From contig DDEJ01000167.1 in assembly GCA_002336405.1 (NCBI GenBank), forward strand, positions 678 through 23,845: a stretch of DNA of 23,168 bases, read 5' to 3'. The translations under genes and the position numbers were made by a program. Each line of letters begins with the position of its first letter. Positions within the stretch are counted from its first letter, which is position 1. Positions 9,503-16,955 of this stretch are shown piece after piece. The notes under the pieces were generated by a model. The model saw nothing but the letters and a program-made list of their open reading frames with translations, did no database searches and was not told the origin of the DNA. This DNA comes from Rhodobacteraceae bacterium UBA1957 (GTDB lineage: Bacteria; Pseudomonadota; Alphaproteobacteria; Rhodobacterales; Rhodobacteraceae).

Positions 9503-10258
9503 TTATATCGCCAGATACTCAGCCCGCAAAGCTTCATCGTCCAGCACGTCCTGGGCACTGCCGTCAAAGACAATTTGGCCTGTGTCTAGGATTACGGCGC
9601 GGTCGGCCAGTTTAAGGGCACGCACGGCGTTTTGCTCAACAATAATTGTGGTCATACCCTCTTGCTTGATAAGACGCAGGGTTTTTTCGATCTCGTCAAC
9701 GATGACTGGGGCCAGCCCCTCATAGGGCTCGTCCAGCAACAACACCTTTATCTGGCGGGCCAATGCCCGGGCGATCGACAGCATTTGTTGTTCGCCGCCA
9801 GAAAGAGTGATGCCCTCTTGTTTGCGGCGTTCCTCTAGGCGGGGAAACAGATCGTAAATCCGTGACAATGACCAGCCAACCGGCTCGGCTATCTGTGCCA
9901 ATTGCAAGTTTTCCTCAACGGTGAGACCGGCAATAATTCGGCGGTCTTCTGGTACCAGACCGATGCCGGCAACCGCAGCTTGATGGCTGGACATGCTATC
10001 GATACGCTGGCCGTCAAGCCATAGCTCACCTTGGGTCAACTGCGGGTCATCCAACCGAGCAATGGTCCGCAGCGTCGTGGTTTTACCTGCGCCGTTGCGG
10101 CCCAGAAGGGCGAGAATTTCGCCTTCGTTCACCGCAAGGGTTATGCCTTGAACAATATAGCTCTCGCCGTAATGCGCGTGCATATTATTCACAGCCAGAT
10201 AGGCCTGCGTCGTCTCGGATGCGCTTGCGTGCCGCGAAGAAGCTGAGGGTGCGGTCAT
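9503..10258 (-). CDS. livF: LivF-type ABC transporter ATP-binding protein
   Basis: Second ATPase of a branched-chain-amino-acid-type (HAAT family) importer at the cytoplasmic face. The 251 aa contain Walker A GRNGAGKT (53-60), signature LSGGEQQ (152-158) and Walker B VLLLDEP with Asp176-Glu177. The first 18 or so residues are a Ser/Thr/Ala-rich extension ahead of the normal LAVNNMHAHYGES start. It follows livG after 11 bp and is the last transporter gene before acs. Substrate is not deducible; paralogous systems move branched-chain amino acids, urea, short amides or carboxylated compounds. Confidence 0.93.
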   Translation of the reverse strand: MTAPSASSRHASASETTQAYLAVNNMHAHYGESYIVQGITLAVNEGEILALLGRNGAGKTTTLRTIARLDDPQLTQGELWLDGQRIDSMSSHQAAVAGIGLVPEDRRIIAGLTVEENLQLAQIAEPVGWSLSRIYDLFPRLEERRKQEGITLSGGEQQMLSIARALARQIKVLLLDEPYEGLAPVIVDEIEKTLRLIKQEGMTTIIVEQNAVRALKLADRAVILDTGQIVFDGSAQDVLDDEALRAEYLAI

Positions 10259-10269
10259 GGTCGGCCTCT

Positions 10270-11025
10270 CTAATGTGCCTCGCCCAGATAGGCTTCTTTT
10301 ACCTTGGGGTGGCCTTTGATGTTTTCGGGTGTGTCTTCAACCAGGGGCATACCCTGCGCCAAAACTGTAATCCGTTCGGCAAGCGAAAAGACCACATGCA
10401 TATCATGTTCAATAATAGCAATGGTGATGTCGCGTTCGTCTTTGATTTGTTTTAGCAAATCAATAGTATTGTTGGTATCGGCGCGCGCCATTCCTGCGGT
10501 TGGTTCATCGAGCAACAGCAGGCGCGGCTCTTGTGCCAAGCACATGGCAATCTCTAACCGCCTTTTGTCGCCGCGCGACATCGCCGCGGCATGCATATGA
10601 TGTTTACCAGCCATGTTCATGCTCTCTAGCATATGCTCGGCTTTTTCGACCAACTCGGCTTCGTCAAACATATGCCCGATTGCATGCATGCGAAAACTGC
10701 CGTCGCGCTTGGCAAAACAGGGGATCATCATGTTTTCCAGAACTGTCAGTTCGCCAAAAATTTCTGGTGTCTGAAACACCCGTGAGATGCCCATCTGGTT
10801 AATTTCATGCGGGGTGCGCCCCAAAACGGATTGCCCATCGAACAGTACGCTGCCGGTGTCGGGCATAAGCTTGCCCACCAAACAGTTCAGCAGGGTCGAT
10901 TTGCCGGCGCCATTCGGACCGATGATCGCGTGTACAGAGTTTTCTGCCACGCTAAGATTGACATCGCCGAGGGCTTGTAGCCCCCCAAAGCGTTTGTTGA
11001 CGTTTTTGACCTCAAGGATACCCAT
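10270..11025 (-). CDS. livG: LivG-type ABC transporter ATP-binding protein with an unusual signature motif
   Basis: First ATPase of the HAAT importer. I chose the third of three consecutive possible starts (GTG 11031, ATG 11028, ATG 11025) because aaggaag lies 7 nt before it; this gives 251 aa beginning MGILEVKNVNKRFGG. Walker A is GPNGAGKS (36-43) and Walker B LLLLDEPTAGMA has Asp173-Glu174. The ABC signature reads MSRGDKRR (149-156) where relatives usually have LSxGxxR, so the second small residue and the following Gln are changed. The C-terminal LivG-specific helix region (PENIKGHPKVKEAYLG) is intact. The upstream livM stop is only a few bases away, so the genes are cotranscribed. Confidence 0.93.
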   Translation of the reverse strand: MGILEVKNVNKRFGGLQALGDVNLSVAENSVHAIIGPNGAGKSTLLNCLVGKLMPDTGSVLFDGQSVLGRTPHEINQMGISRVFQTPEIFGELTVLENMMIPCFAKRDGSFRMHAIGHMFDEAELVEKAEHMLESMNMAGKHHMHAAAMSRGDKRRLEIAMCLAQEPRLLLLDEPTAGMARADTNNTIDLLKQIKDERDITIAIIEHDMHVVFSLAERITVLAQGMPLVEDTPENIKGHPKVKEAYLGEAH

Positions 11026-11037
11026 CATCACGCTTCC

Positions 11038-12231
11038 TTATTCTGCCGGTTCGGTTTTGGCGGCGGGAGTGTCATCCTTGCGGCGAAACAGCCGACGTAT
11101 GCGTTGGCCGCCTTCAACCAAACCACCGGGCAGGAAGATCACAACCATCATAAACATCAGCCCCAGCGTCAGGTGCCAGCCTTTTCCAATGAACGGATAT
11201 ACCAACATTACGACGAGGTTTTCCAATCCGTCAGGCATAAAGCTGAACCAGCTGTGCAGTACGGTATCGTTGATTTTTGAAAAGATGTTCTCGAAGTATT
11301 TGATAAAGCCTGCGCCAAGCACCGGACCAATCAATGTGCCTGCACCGCCCAAGATTGTCATCAGCACAACCTCGCCACTGGCGGTCCATTGCATCCGCTC
11401 TGCCCCGGCTAATGGGTCCATCGAGGCCATCAGCCCGCCTGCCAGACCCGCATACATGCCTGAGATCACAAAGGCTGCTAAGGTATAGGGTTTTGGGTTC
11501 AACCCGGTATAGCTCATCCGCGTCTGGTTAGATTTGATCGCGCGCAGCATCAACCCAAAAGGAGAGCGGAAAATTCGGATCGACATATAGAATGCCAGCA
11601 CCATAATCACCGCGCATAGGTAGTAGCCGGCATTAAACTGAAACGCCCAAGGCCCCATGACCAGCTCATAGGTTGATCGCATTTCCAAGCCAAACAAGCT
11701 TGTCACTGGAATAGATCCGTCCGCAGTTGCCGATTGCCCCAGAATTCGGGGATCGTTCAACGTCAGTTGCAGTCCGGTTTCACCATTAGTGATCGGCGTT
11801 AAAACTGAATAGGCCAGATTGAACGACATCTGCGCAAAGGCCAGCGTTAAAATGGAGAAATAAATGCCCGACCGTCGCAGTGAGATGAACCCGATCAACA
11901 GTGAAAATAAACCGGCCACGACCACTGACAATATGATCGCTGGGATCACATTCATGCTGAGCAATTTGAACATCCAGACCGCTGAATAAGATCCGACCCC
12001 CAGAAAGGCCGCATGACCAAACGACAGATACCCCGTCAGGCCAAACAGAATATTAAATCCAATCGCGAAAATTCCGAATATGACAAAGCGCTGCATCAGA
12101 TCAGGATAGCCGGCATTGAATTGCGCCAAGGCGCTTTCAGATGGAAAGGGGTTTAATAAAAATGGCGCGCAGAGCGTCAATATGGCGACGATTACCAGCA
12201 ATGTGGCATCTTTTTTGTCAAGTCCGAACAT
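11038..12231 (-). CDS. livM: LivM-type ABC transporter permease
   Basis: Inner-membrane permease of the HAAT importer, 397 aa with about ten hydrophobic segments. The typical LivM block [28 protein letters not shown] lies near residues 57-86 and the ATPase-contact region with [38 protein letters not shown] lies towards the C-terminus. The extra periplasmic loop around residues 135-190 is longer than in classic LivM. The charged C-terminal tail ([13 protein letters not shown]) is cytoplasmic. It starts 3 bp after the livH stop. Confidence 0.93.
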   Translation of the reverse strand: MFGLDKKDATLLVIVAILTLCAPFLLNPFPSESALAQFNAGYPDLMQRFVIFGIFAIGFNILFGLTGYLSFGHAAFLGVGSYSAVWMFKLLSMNVIPAIILSVVVAGLFSLLIGFISLRRSGIYFSILTLAFAQMSFNLAYSVLTPITNGETGLQLTLNDPRILGQSATADGSIPVTSLFGLEMRSTYELVMGPWAFQFNAGYYLCAVIMVLAFYMSIRIFRSPFGLMLRAIKSNQTRMSYTGLNPKPYTLAAFVISGMYAGLAGGLMASMDPLAGAERMQWTASGEVVLMTILGGAGTLIGPVLGAGFIKYFENIFSKINDTVLHSWFSFMPDGLENLVVMLVYPFIGKGWHLTLGLMFMMVVIFLPGGLVEGGQRIRRLFRRKDDTPAAKTEPAE

Positions 12232-12234
12232 GGC

Positions 12235-13266
12235 TTAGTCCTCCATCACGCCCTTGCGGCCCATCAGGCCGCGGGGGCGGGTGAGTAGAATGAGAATGGC
12301 CACCACATAGATGATGATCTGGTCGATACCGGGGAAAATGGACTTTACCTCGTTCATCGAGGCAAAGCTTTCCAGCGTACCCAGCAGGAAGCCGGCCAAG
12401 ACGGCGCCGGGCAGGCTGCCCATACCGCCAACAACAACCACCACAAAGCTTAGGACCAGAAAGTCCATACCCATGTGGTAGTTGGGTGAATTAATTGGCG
12501 CATACATCACCCCCGCCAGTCCGGCTACGGCTGCGGCAATGCCAAACATCAGCGTAAAGCGTTTGTCGATGTCAATGCCTAGCAGACCGACGGTCTCGCG
12601 GTCGGCCATGCCAGCGCGCACCACCATGCCGAAAGTTGTGAAGCGCAAAAACGAAAAGACCGCGCCGATGATGATGGCTGAGAAACCGAAATATACCAAC
12701 CGCCAATAGGGGTAGATAATCACATTGGGGTCAAAGCCCAGCAAGACGCCAAAATCATACGATCCAGTGAACACATCCGGAGCCGGTGTAGGGATCGGAT
12801 TGGCGCCGTAAAAATATTTGATAATCTCCTGCATCACGATGGCCAAGCCAAACGTAACGAGGATCTGGTCGGCGTGGGGCCTTTTATAGAAGTGCTTGAT
12901 CAACCCGCGTTCCATAGCAAAGCCAATAAGCAGCATCACGGGGATCGAGAACAAAATAGCCAGCGGCACAGACCAATCGATGATCGCCGCCCCAATTTCG
13001 GGGCCAAACCAACTCTCGGCGTAGGGCACTTTGACTTTGAGAGGTTTGCCCAAGAAATCCGTTTGGGTTTCGTCGAGAATGATATAGCTGAGACTGAGAA
13101 TTTTAGACAGGGTCACGGCACAAAACGCGCCGATCATGAACAGCGCACCATGGGCAAAGTTCACAACACCCAAAGTTCCAAAAATCAAGGTTAGCCCCAA
13201 CGCGATAAGCGCATAGGCAGAGCCTTTATCCAGCCCGTTAAGAATCTGCAGGATGATTGCGTCCAT
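12235..13266 (-). CDS. livH: LivH-type ABC transporter permease
   Basis: Inner-membrane permease partner of LivM. I chose the ATG at 13266 (MDAIILQILNGLDKGSAYALIALGLTLIFG) because LivH proteins begin here; the longer frame back to 13308 adds 14 residues that run into an upstream hairpin. This gives 343 aa. The ATPase-contact EAA-like segment is FLVLSFVVVVVGGMGSLPGAVLAGFLLG and the C-terminus LLTRPRGLMGRKGVMED is typical. The ribosome site (ggtgggtgtc) is weak, and the gene is separated from the binding-protein gene by two hairpins. This fits lower expression of the permease than of the binding protein. Confidence 0.92.
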   Translation of the reverse strand: MDAIILQILNGLDKGSAYALIALGLTLIFGTLGVVNFAHGALFMIGAFCAVTLSKILSLSYIILDETQTDFLGKPLKVKVPYAESWFGPEIGAAIIDWSVPLAILFSIPVMLLIGFAMERGLIKHFYKRPHADQILVTFGLAIVMQEIIKYFYGANPIPTPAPDVFTGSYDFGVLLGFDPNVIIYPYWRLVYFGFSAIIIGAVFSFLRFTTFGMVVRAGMADRETVGLLGIDIDKRFTLMFGIAAAVAGLAGVMYAPINSPNYHMGMDFLVLSFVVVVVGGMGSLPGAVLAGFLLGTLESFASMNEVKSIFPGIDQIIIYVVAILILLTRPRGLMGRKGVMED

Positions 13267-13295
13267 GACACCCACCGTAAGAGGTCTGTAAAGAA

Positions 13296-13322
13296 GTGTC
13301 CCTGCCAAAAAGACAGGGACAC
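13296..13322 (-). other. Hairpin between binding-protein and permease genes (promoter-distal)
   Basis: A 9-bp perfect inverted repeat, gtgtccctg (13296-13304) and cagggacac (13314-13322), with a 9-nt loop. It is the second of two hairpins read by transcription leaving the binding-protein gene. The bases after it in that direction are ttctttacag, a weak T-rich tail, so partial termination is possible. It ends about 30 bp before the livH start codon. Confidence 0.6.
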
Positions 13323-13330
13323 CCAGAAGG

Positions 13331-13357
13331 TCCGGCCACCTTAAACGGGTGGCCGGA
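13331..13357 (-). other. Hairpin just downstream of the binding-protein gene (promoter-proximal)
   Basis: A 10-bp perfect GC-rich inverted repeat, tccggccacc (13331-13340) and ggtggccgga (13348-13357), with a 7-nt loop. It lies 13 bp after the stop of the substrate-binding-protein gene. In the direction of transcription the T-run (cttttt) precedes rather than follows the stem, so it is better read as a 3'-end stabiliser that keeps the binding-protein messenger more abundant than the downstream permease message, as known for other ABC importer operons. Confidence 0.6.
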
Positions 13358-13370
13358 AAAAGATAGCGGC

Positions 13371-14717
13371 TTAAGCGCCGGGGTTACACGCACCCAGTTG
13401 GCCACCGGCAAACATGGGGTGATCTGGTGCATATTCGACCTGTGCCCGAGGGGTCACTTCGACGATTTCCAATGTGTCATATTCGTTGGTTGGGTTTTCT
13501 TTGCCCTTCATAACCAAAACGTCTTTGAAACACTGGTGGTCGTCGGCGCGGTACGATGTTGGGCCATTGCCAAGTCCGTCAAAATCAAAGCCTTCGAGGG
13601 CTTCGCCAACGCCGCAAGGGTTGAAGGTGCCCGCGCGCTCACAGGCGTCTGCATAGAGCAGTGTCTGTACATAGCAGGTATGTGCTGAGTTCGAGGGTGG
13701 ACGGCCATATTTCTCACCAAAGGATTTTACAAAGGCCTTCGAGCCCGCATCCTGCAGCTGCCAGTTCCAGTTCATCGAACCGATCACACCTTGCACGTTT
13801 TCACCCGCACCGGCCGCCATCAGCTCTGAATAGAGCGGCACAACGATTTCAAACTTCTTGCCGTTGACCATTTTGTCACGCAGACCAAACTGAATCGCGT
13901 TGGTCAGCGAGTTCACCATGTTCCCGCCGTAGTGGTTCAGAACCAAAACGTCGGCGCCAGAGTTCAGAACGGGGGCAATATAGGATGAAAAGTCGGTCGA
14001 GGCCAGTGGCGTCAACACGTTGTTAACGGTATTCCAACCCATGGCTTCGGTCGCGGCCGCGATGGATTCTTGCTGTGTCCAGCCCCACGTATAATCTGCG
14101 GTCAGGTGATAGGCTTGGCGATCATCGCCATAGGCACTTTTCAGCACGGGCGCCAGAGCGGCGGCTGACATATAACCGTTAAAGAAGTGGCGGAAACCGT
14201 TGGCTTTTTTGTCTTTTCCAGTGGTGTCATTCGAATGGGTTAGACCGGCCATAAAGATGATGCCTGCCTCTTGGCACAGACCCTGAACCGCAATGGCCAC
14301 GCCCGAAGAAGAGCCGCCGTTGACCATAATTGCGCCGTCTTTTTCGATCATTGATTTGGCAGATGCCCGGGCGGCGTCAGATTTGGTCTGAGTGTCACCT
14401 GTTACAAACTCTACTTTTTTGCCAAGGATACCGTTGCCTTTCAGCGCTTTTGAGCTGAATGTATTCATCATTCCGCCATCGCCTTCACCGTTCAGGTGTT
14501 GCACGGCAAGCTCTTGTGCGCGCAGCTCATCCATGCCCTCTTCGGCATATGGGCCCGTTTGTGGCACATTAAAGCCCAGGGTGACTGAACTGCCGGTTGG
14601 AGCATTGGTAAAGCCAGCATGACTGCCAGCGGTCAGAATTGTTGGCATGGCAAGCGCTGTACCAGCGGCCGCACCAGTTTTGATCACGCCACGGCGCGTC
14701 AGGTTTAACTTGGACAT
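13371..14717 (-). CDS. Periplasmic substrate-binding protein of a branched-chain-amino-acid-type ABC importer
   Basis: Type I periplasmic binding protein (Peripla_BP_6/HAAT family), 448 aa. The N-terminus NLTRRGVIKTGAAAGTALAMPTILTAGSHA has a twin-arginine motif (Arg8-Arg9) and a hydrophobic stretch, so export by Tat is likely. The mature part has VTLGFNVPQTGPYAEEGMDELRAQELAVQHLN and VMVNGG-like segments (GAIMVNGGSSSGVAIAVQGL) typical of the family. The ligand is not identifiable. The ATG has a strong gggagga 5 nt upstream. It is the first gene of the importer operon, and a candidate ScfR box lies about 52 bp before its start. Divergent orientation to the ScfR regulator suggests direct regulation. 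Confidence 0.9.
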   Translation of the reverse strand: MSKLNLTRRGVIKTGAAAGTALAMPTILTAGSHAGFTNAPTGSSVTLGFNVPQTGPYAEEGMDELRAQELAVQHLNGEGDGGMMNTFSSKALKGNGILGKKVEFVTGDTQTKSDAARASAKSMIEKDGAIMVNGGSSSGVAIAVQGLCQEAGIIFMAGLTHSNDTTGKDKKANGFRHFFNGYMSAAALAPVLKSAYGDDRQAYHLTADYTWGWTQQESIAAATEAMGWNTVNNVLTPLASTDFSSYIAPVLNSGADVLVLNHYGGNMVNSLTNAIQFGLRDKMVNGKKFEIVVPLYSELMAAGAGENVQGVIGSMNWNWQLQDAGSKAFVKSFGEKYGRPPSNSAHTCYVQTLLYADACERAGTFNPCGVGEALEGFDFDGLGNGPTSYRADDHQCFKDVLVMKGKENPTNEYDTLEIVEVTPRAQVEYAPDHPMFAGGQLGACNPGA

Positions 14718-14768
14718 TTGATCCTCCCAATGGATTTAAAGCGATACGCTGTCCTCGCATGTGCATCG

Positions 14769-14788
14769 CCTGCAAATTAATATGCAAA
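14769..14788. promoter_or_regulatory. Candidate ScfR-type operator, importer-proximal
   Basis: The sequence cctgcaaa-ttaa-tatgcaaa has the 8-4-8 layout of the site I recall for the Rhodobacter ScfR protein PccR (TTTGCAAA-X4-TTTGCAAA) and matches it at 13 of 16 defined positions. It ends 52 bp upstream of the binding-protein start codon. It is seen equally as two TGCAAATTAA direct repeats 12 bp apart. Binding by the adjacent regulator is inference. Confidence 0.5.
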
Positions 14789-14845
14789 TTAAGCATGCCC
14801 TAGTTTGATAAAGTTATCAACAAAGCACTTGTTTTAAATGATTAT

Positions 14846-14865
14846 TTTGTAAATAAATATACAAA
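14846..14865. promoter_or_regulatory. Candidate ScfR-type operator, regulator-proximal
   Basis: The sequence tttgtaaa-taaa-tatacaaa has the same 8-4-8 layout and also matches TTTGCAAA-X4-TTTGCAAA at 13 of 16 positions. It ends 69 bp before the regulator start codon. It also contains the inverted repeat TTTGTA-N8-TACAAA. The AT-rich background raises the chance of accidental similarity. Autoregulation is the simplest reading. Confidence 0.42.
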
Positions 14866-14934
14866 GTATCATTATTGTTGTAAATAAATTATCCTCTCCA
14901 AGAAGAAGCCATTGATACTGATAGGGATTCTATT

Positions 14935-16266
14935 ATGCCACGCGAGACCTTAGTTGGAACACGCATTCGCGAGCGGCGCACCCTTGCCGGGCTGCGTCAA
15001 GCAGAGCTTGCCCGCCGATCGGGTATTTCGGCGTCCTACCTCAATCTAATCGAACATAACCGTCGCAGAATCGGCGGAAAGGTTCTGCAAGATATTGCCA
15101 GAGCGCTTGATGTAGAGCCTGCGGTTCTGGCGGATGGTGCCGAGGCCAGTCTGATCGCATCGCTGCGTGATGCGGTGGGCGATCGGGCGGGCGGGGTGCC
15201 CGAATTGCAGCGGGTTGAAGAATTGGCTAACCGTTTTCCTGCGTGGTCACGGGTGCTGAATGAAAGTTTTCAACGCATCACTTCGTTGGAAAAGCGCTTG
15301 GCAGCAGCCTCTGACCGTTTGACCCATGATCCCTATCTGGCGGCGGCTTTTCATGATGTTTTGTCCAGCGTCACCTCGATCCGCTCGGCCGCATCTATTT
15401 TATCTGATACCGCCGAACTTGAGCCGGCATGGCGTGACAGGTTTCACCGCAATCTAAACGAAGACAGTGCACGCCTTGCTGAGAGCAGCCAGTCATTGGT
15501 CAATTATTTTGATAATTCCGAAGATGCAGGCATCGGTATCACCACGCCAGAAGACGAGGTTGAGGCATTTTTGCAGGCCCATAATTTTCAAATTCCCGCT
15601 TTTGAAGCCGAAACCTCAAGCGAGGAGATGATACAAGTCGAAGCCGGTAAGATGCGGTCTGCTGCAGCTCGTTTTATGCTTGAGAGCTTTCTGAAACAAT
15701 ACTGGTGGGATGTGCAGGCGCTGTCAGCTGACCGTCTTATCAAAGCGGTGGCCGAATTTGGCATTGATCCGTTGCAGCTGGCACAACATCTTTTGGTTGA
15801 TGTGACGCTGGTTATGCGGCGGCTTGCAAGCCTTGATGAAAACCAAATCCCAACTCCGGTCGGTTTGGTGATTTGTGACGCTTCTGGTGCATTGAGTTAC
15901 CGCAAGCCCGTTGCAGGGTTTGCGATCCCAAGGTTTGGGGCTGGCTGTCCGGTGTGGCCGCTGTACCGGACATTATCGGCACCGCTGCAATTGTTTCAGA
16001 CGCAGATGACGTATTCTGGTGATCAAAGGGGGGTGTATCAAAGCTATGCTATTGCCGTCCCAGTGACGCCGTCGGCGTATAACCAACCGCCGCTTTTGCG
16101 CGCCTATATGCTGATCCGGCCGGTGGCTCTCAGTAAATCTGACGCCAAACCGCGCCAACAGCCTGAAAACGAACAACATACCCGTGTGGGGGTCAGCTGC
16201 CGCCTTTGTGTCGAGGTCAGTTGTGCGGCGCGCCGTGAGCCTTCCATCCTTGCAGAAGGGCTTTGA
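14935..16266 (+). CDS. XRE/ScfR-family short-chain fatty-acyl transcriptional regulator with a histidine-kinase DHp-like segment
   Basis: Cytoplasmic DNA-binding regulator of 443 aa. Residues 8-62 form an XRE helix-turn-helix (IRERRTLAGLRQAELARRSGISASYLNLIE). The C-terminal third is an ScfR/DUF2083 domain ending with the diagnostic cysteine cluster Cys422-x2-Cys425-x4-Cys430-x2-Arg-x2-Pro. Known ScfR proteins (RamB, PrpC/PccR type) respond to acyl-CoA and control acetate or propionate genes. The middle is unusual. Residues 133-195 read like a two-helix phospho-accepting (DHp/HisKA) domain: FHDVLSSVTSIRSAASIL with His140, then NEDSARLAESSQSLVNYF, matching the H-box of the kinase encoded downstream. 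No HATPase domain follows, and I see no HExxH peptidase motif of the M78 domain found in other ScfRs. It is divergent from the importer operon and first in an operon with the response regulator. Confidence 0.85.
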   Translation: MPRETLVGTRIRERRTLAGLRQAELARRSGISASYLNLIEHNRRRIGGKVLQDIARALDVEPAVLADGAEASLIASLRDAVGDRAGGVPELQRVEELANRFPAWSRVLNESFQRITSLEKRLAAASDRLTHDPYLAAAFHDVLSSVTSIRSAASILSDTAELEPAWRDRFHRNLNEDSARLAESSQSLVNYFDNSEDAGIGITTPEDEVEAFLQAHNFQIPAFEAETSSEEMIQVEAGKMRSAAARFMLESFLKQYWWDVQALSADRLIKAVAEFGIDPLQLAQHLLVDVTLVMRRLASLDENQIPTPVGLVICDASGALSYRKPVAGFAIPRFGAGCPVWPLYRTLSAPLQLFQTQMTYSGDQRGVYQSYAIAVPVTPSAYNQPPLLRAYMLIRPVALSKSDAKPRQQPENEQHTRVGVSCRLCVEVSCAARREPSILAEGL

Positions 16267-16329
16267 CTGTTTGTAGGGTGGGGTAACACAAACGGAATGG
16301 CTCCTGAACCGATCTGGAAAGGCAGGGAA

Positions 16330-16698
16330 ATGGTAAAACATGTGCTTATTATCGAGGATGAGCCCAATATAGTTGAAGCGCTGAGTTTCATTCTGTCGCG
16401 TGACGGCTGGGCTGTCTCGTTACACGCCGATGGTAACGACGCTGTTGAAGCGGTGCAGCGCAAGCGTCCGGATCTGGTTATTTTGGATGTTATGCTACCA
16501 AATAAAAGTGGTTTTGATATTCTCAAAGACTTGCGGGACAACGCTGATACTCAAGAGTTACCGGTGCTGATGTTAACAGCCCGCGGACAGAATAAAGATC
16601 GCGTGATGGCGGAAAAGCTGGGGGTAAGTCGCTTTATGACGAAACCTTTTTCAAATGCTGACATCCTCTCAGCTGTGCAAGAACTGACGCTATGCTGA
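16330..16698 (+). CDS. Single-domain (receiver-only) response regulator
   Basis: CheY-like protein of 122 aa made only of a receiver domain. The canonical residues are present: acidic pair Glu9-Asp10, phospho-acceptor Asp53 in LVILDVMLP, Thr83 in MLTARG and Lys105 in MTKPFS. There is no output domain, so it must act through protein contacts or as a phosphate shuttle. I chose the ATG at 16330 because the receiver fold begins there and ggaaagg lies 7 nt upstream; the in-frame ATG at 16297 would add 11 unstructured residues. It follows the ScfR gene after 63 bp and overlaps the next gene by 7 bp. The kinase two genes downstream is its likely partner. Confidence 0.93.
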   Translation: MVKHVLIIEDEPNIVEALSFILSRDGWAVSLHADGNDAVEAVQRKRPDLVILDVMLPNKSGFDILKDLRDNADTQELPVLMLTARGQNKDRVMAEKLGVSRFMTKPFSNADILSAVQELTLC

Positions 16699-16955
16699 CT
16701 TCTAAAGCATCTGAATATGTGTATCTGGAGCGTCGCCGTTATCGCACACGCCGGATAATTGAGGCTCTTAAGGTCCTGCCGGTGCTGGGAATTGTTTTAT
16801 TTGGGGTGCCCTTGTTGTGGTCCGAGGGCGTTAAGACGTCGGATGCGATGATTTATTTCTTTTCTGTCTGGCTTGCGCTGGTTTTTGCGGCGGTCTGGTT
16901 GGCGCGGCGGCTTGGAGCAGGTGCAGTAGAAAAGTCGCTGGAGACTGATAATTGA
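16692..16955 (+). CDS. Small two-helix membrane protein accompanying the symporter-histidine kinase
   Basis: 87 aa with a basic N-terminal tail (residues 9-21, VYLERRRYRTRR), a first membrane helix (about 25-43) and a second (about 51-71), followed by RR and a short polar tail. No family is recognised with certainty. Size and topology resemble the small DUF485/DUF4212 proteins (such as YjcH) that precede sodium/solute symporter genes including the acetate permease gene actP. Its place directly before a symporter-domain kinase fits a role as small subunit. It is translationally coupled on both sides: the start lies within the response-regulator 3' end and the stop overlaps the kinase start (TTGA). 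Confidence 0.8.
   Translation: MLTSKASEYVYLERRRYRTRRIIEALKVLPVLGIVLFGVPLLWSEGVKTSDAMIYFFSVWLALVFAAVWLARRLGAGAVEKSLETDN

Larger units (their letters stand above)
14718..14934. promoter_or_regulatory. AT-rich divergent promoter region between the importer operon and the ScfR regulator
   Basis: This 217-bp region separates two start codons pointing away from each other. It is clearly more AT-rich than its surroundings, especially 14800-14895. It holds two 20-bp 8-4-8 elements (listed separately), and a 12-bp direct repeat ttgtaaataaat at 14847-14858 and 14878-14889, centred 31 bp apart. I could not assign a -35/-10 pair with confidence on either strand. Confidence 0.7.

Noticed and set aside
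10787..11488. A 233-residue open frame on the plus strand opposite livG/livM
   Set aside because: It lies entirely antisense to two well-supported transporter genes, is rich in Pro, Ser and Thr, and has no family resemblance; a shadow of the livM codon pattern.
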